This document shows, in pieces, positions 40,895 through 49,234 of a stretch of DNA of 64,000 bases. The position numbers and the translations under genes were made by a program. The DNA is taken from positions 2,852,001-2,916,000 of the forward strand of contig NZ_CP017580.1 of the NCBI RefSeq assembly GCF_001806325.1, read 5' to 3'. Origin of the DNA: Curtobacterium sp. BH-2-1-1. GTDB lineage: Bacteria > Actinomycetota > Actinomycetes > Actinomycetales > Microbacteriaceae. Position 1 is the stretch's first letter; the number at the start of each line of letters is the position of its first letter. The notes under the pieces were generated by a model. The model made no database searches, had not been told where the DNA came from, and saw nothing but the letters and a program-made list of their open reading frames with translations.

Positions 40895-41710
40895 CTACAC
40901 CTCGCGCACCTGGCCCTGCTTGATGTGCAGGCGGCGCTCGGCCCGCTTCGCCACCCACGAGTCGTGCGTGACGATGACCACGGTGAGCCCGCGCTCCTTC
41001 CACTGCTTCTCGATGAGGCCCATGATCTCGTCACGGGTCGCCTCGTCGAGCGCACCGGTCGGCTCGTCCGCCAGCAGCACGCTCGGGTTCTTGACCAGCG
41101 CCCGCGCGATGGCCACGCGCTGCTGCTGCCCGCCGGACAGCTCCGCGGGCAGGTGGTCGAGCCGTTCGCCGAGGCCGACCTCCCGGAGCGCCGCGGTCGC
41201 CCGGTCGCGGATCTCCGACCGCGACCGGTTCGCGAGGGATCCGGCGAACGCGGTCTCGACGTTCTCCAGCGCCGTCAACGTCGGGATGAGGTTGAAGCTC
41301 TGGAAGACGAACCCGATCTCGGTCGCCCGCAGGTTCGTCAGCGCCCCGTCCCCGAGCTTCGCCACGTCCTGGTCACCGAGGAGCACGCTGCCGGCACTCG
41401 GACGGTCGAGCGCGCCGAGCATCTGCAGCAGGGTCGACTTGCCGCCGCCGGTCGGCCCCTGGATCGCGACGAGCTGCCCCTGCGGGATGGTCAGGTCGAC
41501 GTTCGTCAGCGCGGTGACGGTCCGGTTCTTCTGCTTGTACGTCTTGCTCACGTTCTTCAGGGCGTAGATCGGCCTGGAGGCGCGGCTCGCCTCCGCAGCG
41601 GAGGGCGCGGTGTCGATGCTGGTCACGGGGGCTCCTGTCGGTTCCGGTGTCGATGCGGTGCTGTCGCGGCCGGCGACGACGGGGGTCGCGCCGGTGGTCG
41701 GCCCGGGCAT
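40895..41710 (-). CDS. ABC transporter ATP-binding protein (MacB/LolD type)
   Basis: A 271-residue ATPase. A Ser/Thr/Ala-rich N-terminal tail of about 45 residues precedes the domain. Walker A is GPTGGGKST, the signature LSGGQQQR, Walker B VLLADEPTGALD, and the H-loop VTHD; all are intact. This subclass works with FtsX-like permeases to export peptides or lipids rather than import. ATG 41710 overlaps the permease stop by one base. GTG codons further in (for example before TSIDTAPS) are alternative starts that would shorten the tail. Confidence 0.9.
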   Translation of the reverse strand: MPGPTTGATPVVAGRDSTASTPEPTGAPVTSIDTAPSAAEASRASRPIYALKNVSKTYKQKNRTVTALTNVDLTIPQGQLVAIQGPTGGGKSTLLQMLGALDRPSAGSVLLGDQDVAKLGDGALTNLRATEIGFVFQSFNLIPTLTALENVETAFAGSLANRSRSEIRDRATAALREVGLGERLDHLPAELSGGQQQRVAIARALVKNPSVLLADEPTGALDEATRDEIMGLIEKQWKERGLTVVIVTHDSWVAKRAERRLHIKQGQVREV

Positions 41711-43248
41711 CAGGCCACGCTCCGCAGGGCCTCGGCCGGACGGAGCCGGCTCGCCCGCCAGCCGCCGAGTGCGCCGGCGATGAGGCCGCCGAGCACGGCG
41801 AGGCCGATGGCGAGCAGGATCACCTCGACGGTGACGGGGGCGTGCAGGACGACGTCGGTCGTCGAGGCCGTGCTCGCACCGCCGCCGCCGAACCCACCGG
41901 CGGGGGCACCACCGGTCGTGCCGCTGCCGGCCGCCGCCGTCGCCGCGCCGCCGGGCATCCCGCCGCCGCCCATGCCGCCGCGGTTCGTCGTGGACGAGGC
42001 GCTCGCCGAGATCGTCGGGGAGATGACGTTCACGACGAGGATGCCGATGAGTCCAGCGGCCGCACCGATCACGCCGCCGATGATGCCCTGGACGAGGGAC
42101 TCGCCGGCGACCTGGCGCGTGATGCGGCCGTTCGACCAGCCGATCGCCTTGAGGGTGCCGAACTCCCGCGTGCGTCGGGTGACGCCGGAGATCGTGAACA
42201 GGATGGCGATGAGGAACGCCGCCGCGAGGACGACGATCGACAGCCAGGTGCCGAGGTTCGACACGAGGCTCGAGGCGGTGCTCAGCGAGCCGGAGACGCT
42301 CGACGCGAGGTCGGCCTCGGTCGAGACGGTGGCGCTGGTGAGCTGCTTCTGCAGCGCGGACTTGATCGTGCCGACGTCCGACGAGGACGACGCCGAGACG
42401 TAGATCGAGGTGACCTTGCCGTCCAGGTCCGCCAGTGCCTGCGCGGTGTCCAGCGGGATGTACGTGTTCGAACCGGTGGTCGACGACGAACCGGTGGACG
42501 ACACGATGCCGATGACCGAGAAGTCCTTCCCGCCGATCGAGACGGTGTCGCCGACGGCCTTCGACTCGCTCTTCGCGTAGGCGGCGTCGAGCACGACGAC
42601 GTCCTTGCCCGCGTCCGCCGACGTGAACGCGCGACCCTTCGTGAGCTCGGTGCTCGTCAGCGGCCCGACGGTGTCACCGGACACCGGGATGCCCGTGACG
42701 GTGAACGAGTCGACGCTGAACGACCCGCCGCCGAAGCCGCCGCCGCCCTCGCCGCCGCTCGGCGGACCCTGCTGGGTCCCGGTGCCGCTGCTGTCGCTCG
42801 AGCTGCTGCTGCTGTCCGACTGCTGCTGCACCTGGCCCGAGAACGTGCTGTTCTCGAGGGTCAGGACACCGGTCGCGGCCTTCACTCCGCTCGTGCTCGT
42901 GACGGTCTGCACGTCCGACGCGCTGAGCGTGCTGGACCCGCGGGAGACGGCGAGCCGGGACTGCGACAGGTCGGTCGAACCACTGCCGCTGCCGGAGCTG
43001 CCCTGGCTGCCGAAGTCGAAGCTCGGACGTCCGGTGGCGGAGCCCGTCGGGGTCTCGGTCTTCGTCACGGTGATGTCAGTACCGACGCCGTAGACGGACT
43101 GCAGCACGCTCGCCTGCGCGGCCTTCACGCCGCCCGCGATCGAGGACACGATGACCACGAGGGCGATGGCGAGCGCCATGCCGATCGCGATGATGACGGT
43201 CTGCTTCTTGCGGTTCGTGAGTTCGCGCCTGAGGTAGGTCAGGAACAT
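41710..43248 (-). CDS. ABC transporter permease, FtsX/MacB type, with Ser- and Gly-rich insertions
   Basis: A 512-residue permease with the MacB_PCD/FtsX layout: one N-terminal membrane helix (VIIAIGMALAIALVVIVSSI), a large extracytoplasmic domain (about 45-315), then three membrane helices, the loop RRTREFGTLKAIGWSNGRI and the C-terminal RLRPAEALRSV. Unusual features are a Ser run (QQQSDSSSSSSDSSGTG) and a Gly-rich stretch (GGEGGGGFGGG) in the outer domain, and a second Gly/Ala/Thr-rich loop, GGMGGGGMPGGAATAAAG, between the last helices. It is translationally coupled to the ATPase gene. Cargo unknown; no regulator is adjacent. Confidence 0.88.
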   Translation of the reverse strand: MFLTYLRRELTNRKKQTVIIAIGMALAIALVVIVSSIAGGVKAAQASVLQSVYGVGTDITVTKTETPTGSATGRPSFDFGSQGSSGSGSGSTDLSQSRLAVSRGSSTLSASDVQTVTSTSGVKAATGVLTLENSTFSGQVQQQSDSSSSSSDSSGTGTQQGPPSGGEGGGGFGGGSFSVDSFTVTGIPVSGDTVGPLTSTELTKGRAFTSADAGKDVVVLDAAYAKSESKAVGDTVSIGGKDFSVIGIVSSTGSSSTTGSNTYIPLDTAQALADLDGKVTSIYVSASSSSDVGTIKSALQKQLTSATVSTEADLASSVSGSLSTASSLVSNLGTWLSIVVLAAAFLIAILFTISGVTRRTREFGTLKAIGWSNGRITRQVAGESLVQGIIGGVIGAAAGLIGILVVNVISPTISASASSTTNRGGMGGGGMPGGAATAAAGSGTTGGAPAGGFGGGGASTASTTDVVLHAPVTVEVILLAIGLAVLGGLIAGALGGWRASRLRPAEALRSVA

Positions 43249-43335
43249 GGTTCTCCTCGGTGTTGGGGTCGAGGAGACCGTAGGGAGGCAGTCGATGAGC
43301 GGCGCTGCGGGATCCCAAGAACTTCCGATGAAGCC

Positions 43336-44064
43336 TCAGCTGGCGTCGCCGTACGTCCGGCGGAGGTGCTCGGCGTAGCCGCCCGGTGTCCGACCGTCGA
43401 ACCGGCCGCTCGTCACCACGGGGAGGTCCGTCGTCGCACGCACGTCGAACCCGAGGGCTCGTGCACGCTCGACGAGCCGGACGTCCTCGTGCTCGGGCAC
43501 CGGGTCGAAGCCGCCGATCGCCAGGCACACGTCCCCCCGCAGCCCGAGGTTCGCACCGTGCACGTGGCCGAGCGTCGACCCCGGCGGGTGCGCGTGCGTC
43601 CACCGGGCGAGGACCACGGGGTCGAGGTCGTCCGGGTCCGGGACCACGGCCCCCACCAGGACGTGCGCGCCGTCGGCGTGGGCCTCGACCTGCTGCACGA
43701 GCCAGCCCGGGTCGACGCGGGAGTCGGCGTCCGTGTGGGCCGTCCACCGCTCGGACGGCTCCGGTCCCGTCGCGAGGGCACGGGTGGTCCCGACGGCCCG
43801 TGCTCGTCCGACGCCGAGGTGCGCGGTCTCGACGACCTCGAGGGGGACCTCGGTCCAGAGCGGATCCGCGGCCGCCGCCGACCGGAGGACGAACGCCGTC
43901 CGGTCCGTGCACCCGTCCAGGACGACCACGACCGACACCTCGACGGTGGGGTGCGCTCGCCGCAGGACCCGGACCGCGTCGGCGAGGGCTTCGACGCAGC
44001 CGCCGATGCCGTCCTCCTCGTCGTGCGCCGGCACGACGACGTCGACGCGTGCGGGGAGCGTCAC
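43336..44064 (-). CDS. Glycosyltransferase family 2 protein
   Basis: A 242-residue GT-A-fold glycosyltransferase without membrane segments. It opens VDVVVPAHDEEDGIGGCVEAL; nucleotide-sugar contacts are in VVVLDGCTDRT, and the metal DxD-like motif is HTDADSRVDP. GANLGLRGDVCLAIGGF and the ED-type HEDVRLVERARALGFDV acceptor-loop motif follow. GTG 44064 overlaps the stop of the upstream PIG-L/methyltransferase gene (GTGA), and the gene is last in a three-gene operon. Donor and acceptor are unknown; co-occurrence with a PIG-L deacetylase suggests an amino-sugar product. Confidence 0.88.
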   Translation of the reverse strand: MTLPARVDVVVPAHDEEDGIGGCVEALADAVRVLRRAHPTVEVSVVVVLDGCTDRTAFVLRSAAAADPLWTEVPLEVVETAHLGVGRARAVGTTRALATGPEPSERWTAHTDADSRVDPGWLVQQVEAHADGAHVLVGAVVPDPDDLDPVVLARWTHAHPPGSTLGHVHGANLGLRGDVCLAIGGFDPVPEHEDVRLVERARALGFDVRATTDLPVVTSGRFDGRTPGGYAEHLRRTYGDAS

Positions 44065-45422
44065 GGGGTCAGCCCTTCCGTCGTCGCGACGGAGACCACC
44101 GACGGACCGGGGAAGACGCTCAGGACGAAGTCCTCCTCGACGTGCCGGACGAGCGCGGGCCGCGGCCACCGCTCGGCGATCCGGGCGTCCACGGCGTCAC
44201 CCGAGGTCACGGCGTCGTCGTCGGGGTGCCGCCAGTGACAGGCGACGAGGACACCGTCGTCGTCGAGGGAACCGAGCGCCCGGTCGATCGTGGCGTCGAG
44301 GTCCGCCGGCGACAGGTAGTACCCGACCTCGGACACCACGACGAGGTCCCATCGACCGTCCGGCCACTCCGACGGCAGCTCGGCCTGGACGAACCGGGCG
44401 GCCGGCGCACGCAGCCGGGCACGTTCCAGTGGTGCCGCGGCGATGTCGGTCCCGAGCACGGCGTCGGCGCGCTCGGTCAACGCGGCCGTCAGCACCCCCG
44501 TCGCGCAGCCGAGCTCGAGCGCGGACCGGTACCGCTCGCGGGGGAGCGCCGCCAGGGTCACGGCACGCTTCCGCCGTTCGTACCAGGAGCCCTCGAAGTC
44601 CCAGCCCTCCGGCTTCCGCTCGTAGTGGGCGTCGAAGGACTCCCGGGAGCGGGACGACTGCACCGCGGACACGGCGAAGAACCACTCGGTCGGCCGCAGG
44701 TGGTGCGCGGCGTGCCGGGCGTCGACGATCGCCTCGTCGCCCGGGGCCGGCGAGAGCGGCCGCGTCTGCGAGGGGTAGGCGTCGAGTGCGGCGCGCTTCC
44801 GGTCCAGGACCGCCGACGACAGCGCCAGCGACCGGGCCCGGTCCCAGGGCGCCGCGGGGTCGGACGGGTCGTCCCAGTGCCACGCCCAGATCGGGTACTC
44901 GAGCAGCTCCGCTCCCGGAGTGCCCGCGACGACGTCCGCGGCGACCTCGCCCGCGATGCGGTGGTCCCGGTGCCCGTCCCCACGCCACGGCGCGACGACG
45001 AGCACGGGACCGTCGACCGGCCCGACCCGCTCGGTGAGCGCCGCGCGGAGCACGTCCGGGTGCTCACGGAGCCCACCGTCCGGGACGTCCAGGACCGTCG
45101 CGCTCGCCGCGGGGGCGAGTGCCGCCAGCGCCGCCCGGAACTCGGCGTCCCGGATCGCCCGGAGCCGGTCGGGGGAGGTGCTCGGCGAGTCCGGGTGCGA
45201 GCCCTCGCCGCAGGTGACGAGCAGCACGTGCACGGGGACACCGGCGTCCGCGGCGGACGCGATCAGCCCGCCGGCGCCGAGGGTCTCGTCGTCGGGGTGC
45301 GGCGCGACGACCACGACCGCGGCGACCCCGTCGAGCCGCACCGGCAGCGAGGGCACCGACCGCAGGAAGGGCGTCCAGTCGGCGGGGTCGGTGCCCGGCT
45401 CGCGGTGGTCGAAGCTCACCAC
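44061..45422 (-). CDS. Fusion of PIG-L family deacetylase and SAM-dependent methyltransferase
   Basis: A 453-residue bifunctional protein. Residues about 33-225 form a PIG-L/LmbE zinc deacetylase: VVVAPHPDDETLGAGG (His42, Asp45 region) and the second zinc/catalytic segment GDGHRDHRIAGEV. Residues about 255-435 form a NodS-like class I methyltransferase with motif I ALELGCATGVLTAAL and the acidic post-I region GTDIAAAPLERAR, then DLVVVSEVGYYLSP. Start GTG 45422, or the adjacent GTG 45419 which would give a four-base overlap with the upstream gene. It probably N-deacetylates and methylates one glycan or glycolipid. Both active sites look intact. Confidence 0.88.
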   Translation of the reverse strand: MVSFDHREPGTDPADWTPFLRSVPSLPVRLDGVAAVVVVAPHPDDETLGAGGLIASAADAGVPVHVLLVTCGEGSHPDSPSTSPDRLRAIRDAEFRAALAALAPAASATVLDVPDGGLREHPDVLRAALTERVGPVDGPVLVVAPWRGDGHRDHRIAGEVAADVVAGTPGAELLEYPIWAWHWDDPSDPAAPWDRARSLALSSAVLDRKRAALDAYPSQTRPLSPAPGDEAIVDARHAAHHLRPTEWFFAVSAVQSSRSRESFDAHYERKPEGWDFEGSWYERRKRAVTLAALPRERYRSALELGCATGVLTAALTERADAVLGTDIAAAPLERARLRAPAARFVQAELPSEWPDGRWDLVVVSEVGYYLSPADLDATIDRALGSLDDDGVLVACHWRHPDDDAVTSGDAVDARIAERWPRPALVRHVEEDFVLSVFPGPSVVSVATTEGLTP

Positions 45423-46489
45423 GCGACACCGCCGCGCTCGACGACGATGCGGCCGGTGCGGGCGAGGTCCCGAGCGCCGTGGTCCTGCAGCACGTAGAGC
45501 TCGAGGTCGGCGACGCGCGCGGCGACCGCCGGGTCCGAGGTCAGGGGAGCGGGGCCGATCGTCCGCACGACCCGCTCACGGACGGCGTCGACGGCCCGGC
45601 GGACCCGGGAGCGCACGACCTGGGCGAGCAGCGACCAGTCGTCGGAGGTCGGGGCGGACGCGTCGCCGGAGTCGGTGCCCGGGCCGTCGATCCGGGCTGC
45701 GGCGTCGGCGAGGGCGTCCTCGGCGTCGGCGAGGTCGGCGACCGTCGCGCCGAGGGCGGCCTGCAGCAGCTCGGACTCGGGCCGGGACACCACCAGGGAG
45801 CGGAGGACCCGGGCGAGTCCGACCGCGCCGCCCCACCAGCACGCCGCGACACCGATCCCGCCCCAGGCGAACCCCGGACGCGTGAGGTACCACCCGGGAG
45901 CGCCGACGGGCGTCGCGTGCACCCCGGCGAAGTCGACCGGGCCGCTCGGCACGTCCGGCATGCCACGGGCGACCCAGGCCTCGTCGTGCACCGTCACACC
46001 GTCCTGCCGGAGGTCCACCGCGAACAGCTGCCGGTCGTCCCCGACGTGGGCGGTGACGAGCGCGTTCGAGAGGCTCGACGCCAGGGAGCACCACGGCTTC
46101 GTGCCGTCGAGCGCGAACGAGCCGCCCGAGCCGCCCGACGTCGCCGTGAGCCGCAGCCCCGGGCCCTCGGCGGCGAACACGCCCCACGTCGACCCCTCCG
46201 GAGCGTCCACCCCGGCCTGCGCGAGGATGCCGAGCGCGTCGAGGTGCGGCTCGACCGTGCGCGAGAGGGCGACGTCCGCGGCCGCGACGGCAGCCAGAGC
46301 GGCGAAGGATCCACCGGCCGTCCCCGCGGACAGCAGCGGGGCCGTGGCGGCGACCGACCGCGCGAACGCGAGCCGGTCCGCCGGGGCCGCGCCGCGCCTC
46401 CCGGGACCGCCTGCGATCCGGGCGGACTCCTCGATGCGCGCGGTGTCGACGGATCGGGCGGAGGCCGGCCAGGCCGAGGATCGGAGCAT
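45416..46489 (-). CDS. Acyl-CoA dehydrogenase-like protein (divergent)
   Basis: A 357-residue protein with the overall acyl-CoA dehydrogenase shape: an all-helical N-terminal part, a middle beta domain (TWGVFAAEGPGLRLTAT...FALDGTKPWCSLASSLSNALVTA, where GxKxW and the SxA-type flavin contacts are recognisable) and a C-terminal helical domain. The usual catalytic Glu and the C-terminal FAD signature were not convincingly located. ATG 46489 is chosen because a TACCGT hexamer on the minus strand (46497-46502) is 7 nt upstream. It overlaps the PIG-L fusion start and so heads the operon; it diverges from the response-regulator gene. Confidence 0.75.
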   Translation of the reverse strand: MLRSSAWPASARSVDTARIEESARIAGGPGRRGAAPADRLAFARSVAATAPLLSAGTAGGSFAALAAVAAADVALSRTVEPHLDALGILAQAGVDAPEGSTWGVFAAEGPGLRLTATSGGSGGSFALDGTKPWCSLASSLSNALVTAHVGDDRQLFAVDLRQDGVTVHDEAWVARGMPDVPSGPVDFAGVHATPVGAPGWYLTRPGFAWGGIGVAACWWGGAVGLARVLRSLVVSRPESELLQAALGATVADLADAEDALADAAARIDGPGTDSGDASAPTSDDWSLLAQVVRSRVRRAVDAVRERVVRTIGPAPLTSDPAVAARVADLELYVLQDHGARDLARTGRIVVERGGVAW

Positions 46490-46594
46490 GGCGCTCACGG
46501 TACGGAGCCGACGCCGAGTGCCTGCTCGGGAATCCACAGAGCGCCGAGGGGCGCTCCACAGACCGCTCATAGGAAACTCTCGATACTCGAAGAC

Positions 46595-47335
46595 GTGACC
46601 ATCTCCCAGCCTGCAGCAGCCCCGCGCCTCACGCGTGCCGACGGAACCCCGTTGCGCATCCTCGTCGTCGACGACGAGGCCAGCCTCACCGACCTCCTGT
46701 CCATGGCGCTCCGCTACGAGGGCTGGGACGTCAAGAGCGCGAACGGCGGTCAGGACGCGCTGAGCACGGCGCGCGAGTGGAAGCCGGACGCGATGGTGCT
46801 CGACGTGATGATGCCGGACCTCGACGGTCTGCAGGTGCTCAGCCGGCTGCGGCAGAACAACGACGACACCCCCGTGCTGTTCCTCACCGCCAAGGACTCC
46901 GTGGAGGACCGCGTCACCGGTCTCACCGCGGGCGGCGACGACTACGTCACGAAGCCCTTCTCCCTCGAAGAGGTCGTGGCGAGGCTCCGCGGGCTCATCC
47001 GTCGCTCCCAGATCTCGATCTCCGAGGCCGGCGACTCGCGCATCGTCGTGGGCGACCTGGTGCTCGACGAGGAGTCGTACGAGGTGTCCCGCGCCGGTCG
47101 GCCGATCGAGCTGACCGCGACCGAGTTCGAGCTCCTCCGCTTCCTGATGCGCAACCCGCGCCGCGTGCTGTCGAAGGCGCAGATCCTCGACCGCGTGTGG
47201 TCCTACGACTTCGGGGGCAAGTCCTCCGTCGTCGAGATCTACATCTCCTACCTGCGCAAGAAGATCGACGCGGGCGAGACCCCGATGATCCACACCGTGC
47301 GCGGCGTCGGGTACGTCATCAAGCCCACGTCCTGA
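46595..47335 (+). CDS. OmpR-family response regulator
   Basis: A 246-residue DNA-binding regulator. Receiver domain about 20-135 with acidic pair VVDDEASL, phosphorylated Asp70 (VLDVMMPDLDG), Thr/Lys switch residues in FLTAKDS and VTKPFS. A winged-helix DNA-binding domain follows (about 150-245): LTATEFELLRFLMRNPRRVLSKAQIL and HTVRGVGYVIKP. GTG 46595 is 7 nt after GATACT (46582-46587), so it is probably leaderless. It is followed after 10 bases by its histidine kinase. Architecture matches MprA/TcrX-type envelope-stress regulators, but the target genes are not shown by the sequence. Confidence 0.92.
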   Translation: MTISQPAAAPRLTRADGTPLRILVVDDEASLTDLLSMALRYEGWDVKSANGGQDALSTAREWKPDAMVLDVMMPDLDGLQVLSRLRQNNDDTPVLFLTAKDSVEDRVTGLTAGGDDYVTKPFSLEEVVARLRGLIRRSQISISEAGDSRIVVGDLVLDEESYEVSRAGRPIELTATEFELLRFLMRNPRRVLSKAQILDRVWSYDFGGKSSVVEIYISYLRKKIDAGETPMIHTVRGVGYVIKPTS

Positions 47336-47345
47336 GGTCGGTGCA

Positions 47346-48965
47346 GTGACCCTCCGTCGTCGGCTCGTCCTGAGCATCGTCGCGCTCGTCGTCGCCGTCA
47401 GCGCGGTCATCGGTGCCGGGAGCATCATCGCGCTCGCGTCCATCCAGACGGGCACGATCGACAGCCAGCTCTCGAAGGCGACCGACCGTGCGAGCACGAA
47501 GTTCGGCGAGGGACAGCAGAACCCGAACGGGCAGCGCCCGAACGACGACGCCCTGCAACCCCTCGGCCAGGCGGCCGGCACCCTCACCGCGTACTACTTC
47601 TCCGGTGGCGGCGCGGGCGGGATCGTCCTGACCGACAACAGCTCGCGGTTGCAGCTCACGACGACGCAGCTCGACCGCCTCGGCAATGTCAAGGTCGGCG
47701 TCGACCCGGCCACGATGGACCTCGGCGGATCGCTCGGCCGCTACCGCGTGGCCGCCGTGCAGGTCGACAACCCGGTGCTCGGCAACGCCGTCCTCGTGGT
47801 CGGACTCCCGATGTCACCCGTGTACGAGAGCGTTCGGTCGCTGCTGCTCGTCGTGATCATCGTCGTCGCGGCAGCGCTCGTCGCCGCGTCCGTCGTCGCC
47901 GCGGTCGTCGTCCGCCGGTCCCTGCGGCCGCTCGAACGGGTCGCCGAGACCGCCTCGACCGTCGCCCGCATGCCACTCGAGCGCAGCGACGCCCTGCAGG
48001 ACGTCCGGGTGCCCGACACCGACCCCCGCACCGAGGTCGGCCGCGTCGGCAGTGCCTTCAACCGGATGCTCGGCCACATCGCCGGCGCCATGCAGGCCCG
48101 CGAGCGCTCGGAGCAGAAGGTCCGCCAGTTCGTCGCCGATGCGTCGCACGAACTGCGGACGCCCCTGGCATCGGTCCGTGGGTACGCCGAGCTCACCCGC
48201 CGGATGGGTGCGGACCTGCCGAAGGACGTCGTGTACGCGATGAGCCGGATCGAGTCCGAGTCGAAGCGCATGACGAGCATGGTCGAGGACCTGCTGCTGC
48301 TCGCCCGACTCGACGAGGGCCGCGAGATCCAGTTCGACGACGTGGACCTCACCGGGCTCGTGCTCGACGCGGTGAACGACGCGCACGCGGCATCGCCGGA
48401 CCACCCGATCGAGGTGGACGTCCCGTCGACCCCGGTGACGGTGGTGGGCGACGCCGCGCGCCTGCACCAGGTGATCGTCAACCTCGTCACCAACGCCCGG
48501 ACCCACACCCCGGACGGCACCCGCATCACCGTGGGGCTCGCGCCGTCGGCCTCGGGGACCGGCGTGGACCTGACCGTGCGGGACACCGGGCAGGGCATCG
48601 ACCCGGAGTTCCTGCCGAAGCTGTTCGAGCGGTTCGCCCGCGCCGACAGCTCCCGCTCGCGCACCGCGGGGTCGACGGGGCTCGGGCTCGCCATCGTGGA
48701 CGCGGTCGTGCAGGCGCACGGCGGGTCCGTGGACGTGACGAGCGAGCCGGGGGACACCGTGTTCACGGTGCACCTGCCGTCGGAGCGGCCGGCGGCCGGC
48801 GCGGCGTCGGCCGCGGCGTCGTCCGCGGCTGCGGTCGGCGCTGCGCCGTCCGCTTCCGCTTCCGCTCCCGCTCCCGCGTCCGCTTCCTCGTCCGCTTCCG
48901 CTTCCGCTTCCTCGTCCGCGTCCGACGACTGGTCGGCGACCCCGGTCCCGTCCGCCACCGACTGA
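47346..48965 (+). CDS. Membrane sensor histidine kinase with low-complexity C-terminal tail
   Basis: A 539-residue kinase partner of the preceding regulator. Membrane helix 1 is LSIVALVVAVSAVIGAGSIIAL, an extracytoplasmic sensor of about 130 residues follows, then helix 2 (SLLLVVIIVVAAALVAASVV), a HAMP domain (RRSLRPLERVAETAS), HisKA with phosphorylated His268 (ADASHELRTPLAS), and HATPase_c with N box VNLVTNARTHTP, G1 DTGQGID and G2 STGLGLAI. After about residue 485 comes a 55-residue Ala/Ser/Pro tail encoded by near-perfect TCCGCT hexamer repeats (48842-48935). The stop directly abuts palindrome copy 3. GTG start at 47346. Confidence 0.92.
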   Translation: MTLRRRLVLSIVALVVAVSAVIGAGSIIALASIQTGTIDSQLSKATDRASTKFGEGQQNPNGQRPNDDALQPLGQAAGTLTAYYFSGGGAGGIVLTDNSSRLQLTTTQLDRLGNVKVGVDPATMDLGGSLGRYRVAAVQVDNPVLGNAVLVVGLPMSPVYESVRSLLLVVIIVVAAALVAASVVAAVVVRRSLRPLERVAETASTVARMPLERSDALQDVRVPDTDPRTEVGRVGSAFNRMLGHIAGAMQARERSEQKVRQFVADASHELRTPLASVRGYAELTRRMGADLPKDVVYAMSRIESESKRMTSMVEDLLLLARLDEGREIQFDDVDLTGLVLDAVNDAHAASPDHPIEVDVPSTPVTVVGDAARLHQVIVNLVTNARTHTPDGTRITVGLAPSASGTGVDLTVRDTGQGIDPEFLPKLFERFARADSSRSRTAGSTGLGLAIVDAVVQAHGGSVDVTSEPGDTVFTVHLPSERPAAGAASAAASSAAAVGAAPSASASAPAPASASSSASASASSSASDDWSATPVPSATD

Positions 48966-49009
48966 CGGACGGGAGGCGCGGTGCGGGCCGGCACCGCGCC
49001 TCCCGTCCG
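48966..49009. repeat. Palindromic intergenic element, GACGGGAGGCGCGG family, copy 3
   Basis: Perfect 19-base arms: 48966-48984 (CGGACGGGAGGCGCGGTGC) and 48991-49009, loop GGGCCG. The element begins immediately after the kinase stop codon. GGTCGCGACC follows at 49016-49025, just upstream of the rplJ promoter. Confidence 0.88.
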
Positions 49010-49037
49010 ACGGTTGGTCGCGACCGTCGTGCCGTGC

Positions 49038-49187
49038 TACAGTTCTCGAAGCCAAAGACCGCCGGTTGTCGTGCTGCTCGCAGTGCGAACGAAGGTCCTC
49101 ACTCATGAGGCAGCCCGCGCAGGTGTTCCGAACCACTCCTTCCGTTCGCGGGGGAGCAGCTCCGAGCCTCTGCGCCGGAGCTTTTTT
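49038..49187 (+). promoter_or_regulatory. L10 ribosomal leader with attenuator (rplJL operon)
   Basis: A -10 TACAGT at 49038-49043 predicts a transcript start near 49050 and a leader of about 185 bases. The leader contains AAGCCAAAGACCGCCGGTTG (49059-49078), resembling the conserved L10(L12)4-binding region, further paired elements, and a classic terminator: AGCTCCG (49158-49164), CGGAGCT (49176-49182), then six T (49182-49187). Excess L10 would favour this terminator and reduce rplJ-rplL expression. Confidence 0.8.
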
Positions 49188-49234
49188 CATGTGGTGGGGT
49201 CCTGGGGCTGCCGGCAAGAACCCCAAGGAGAACC

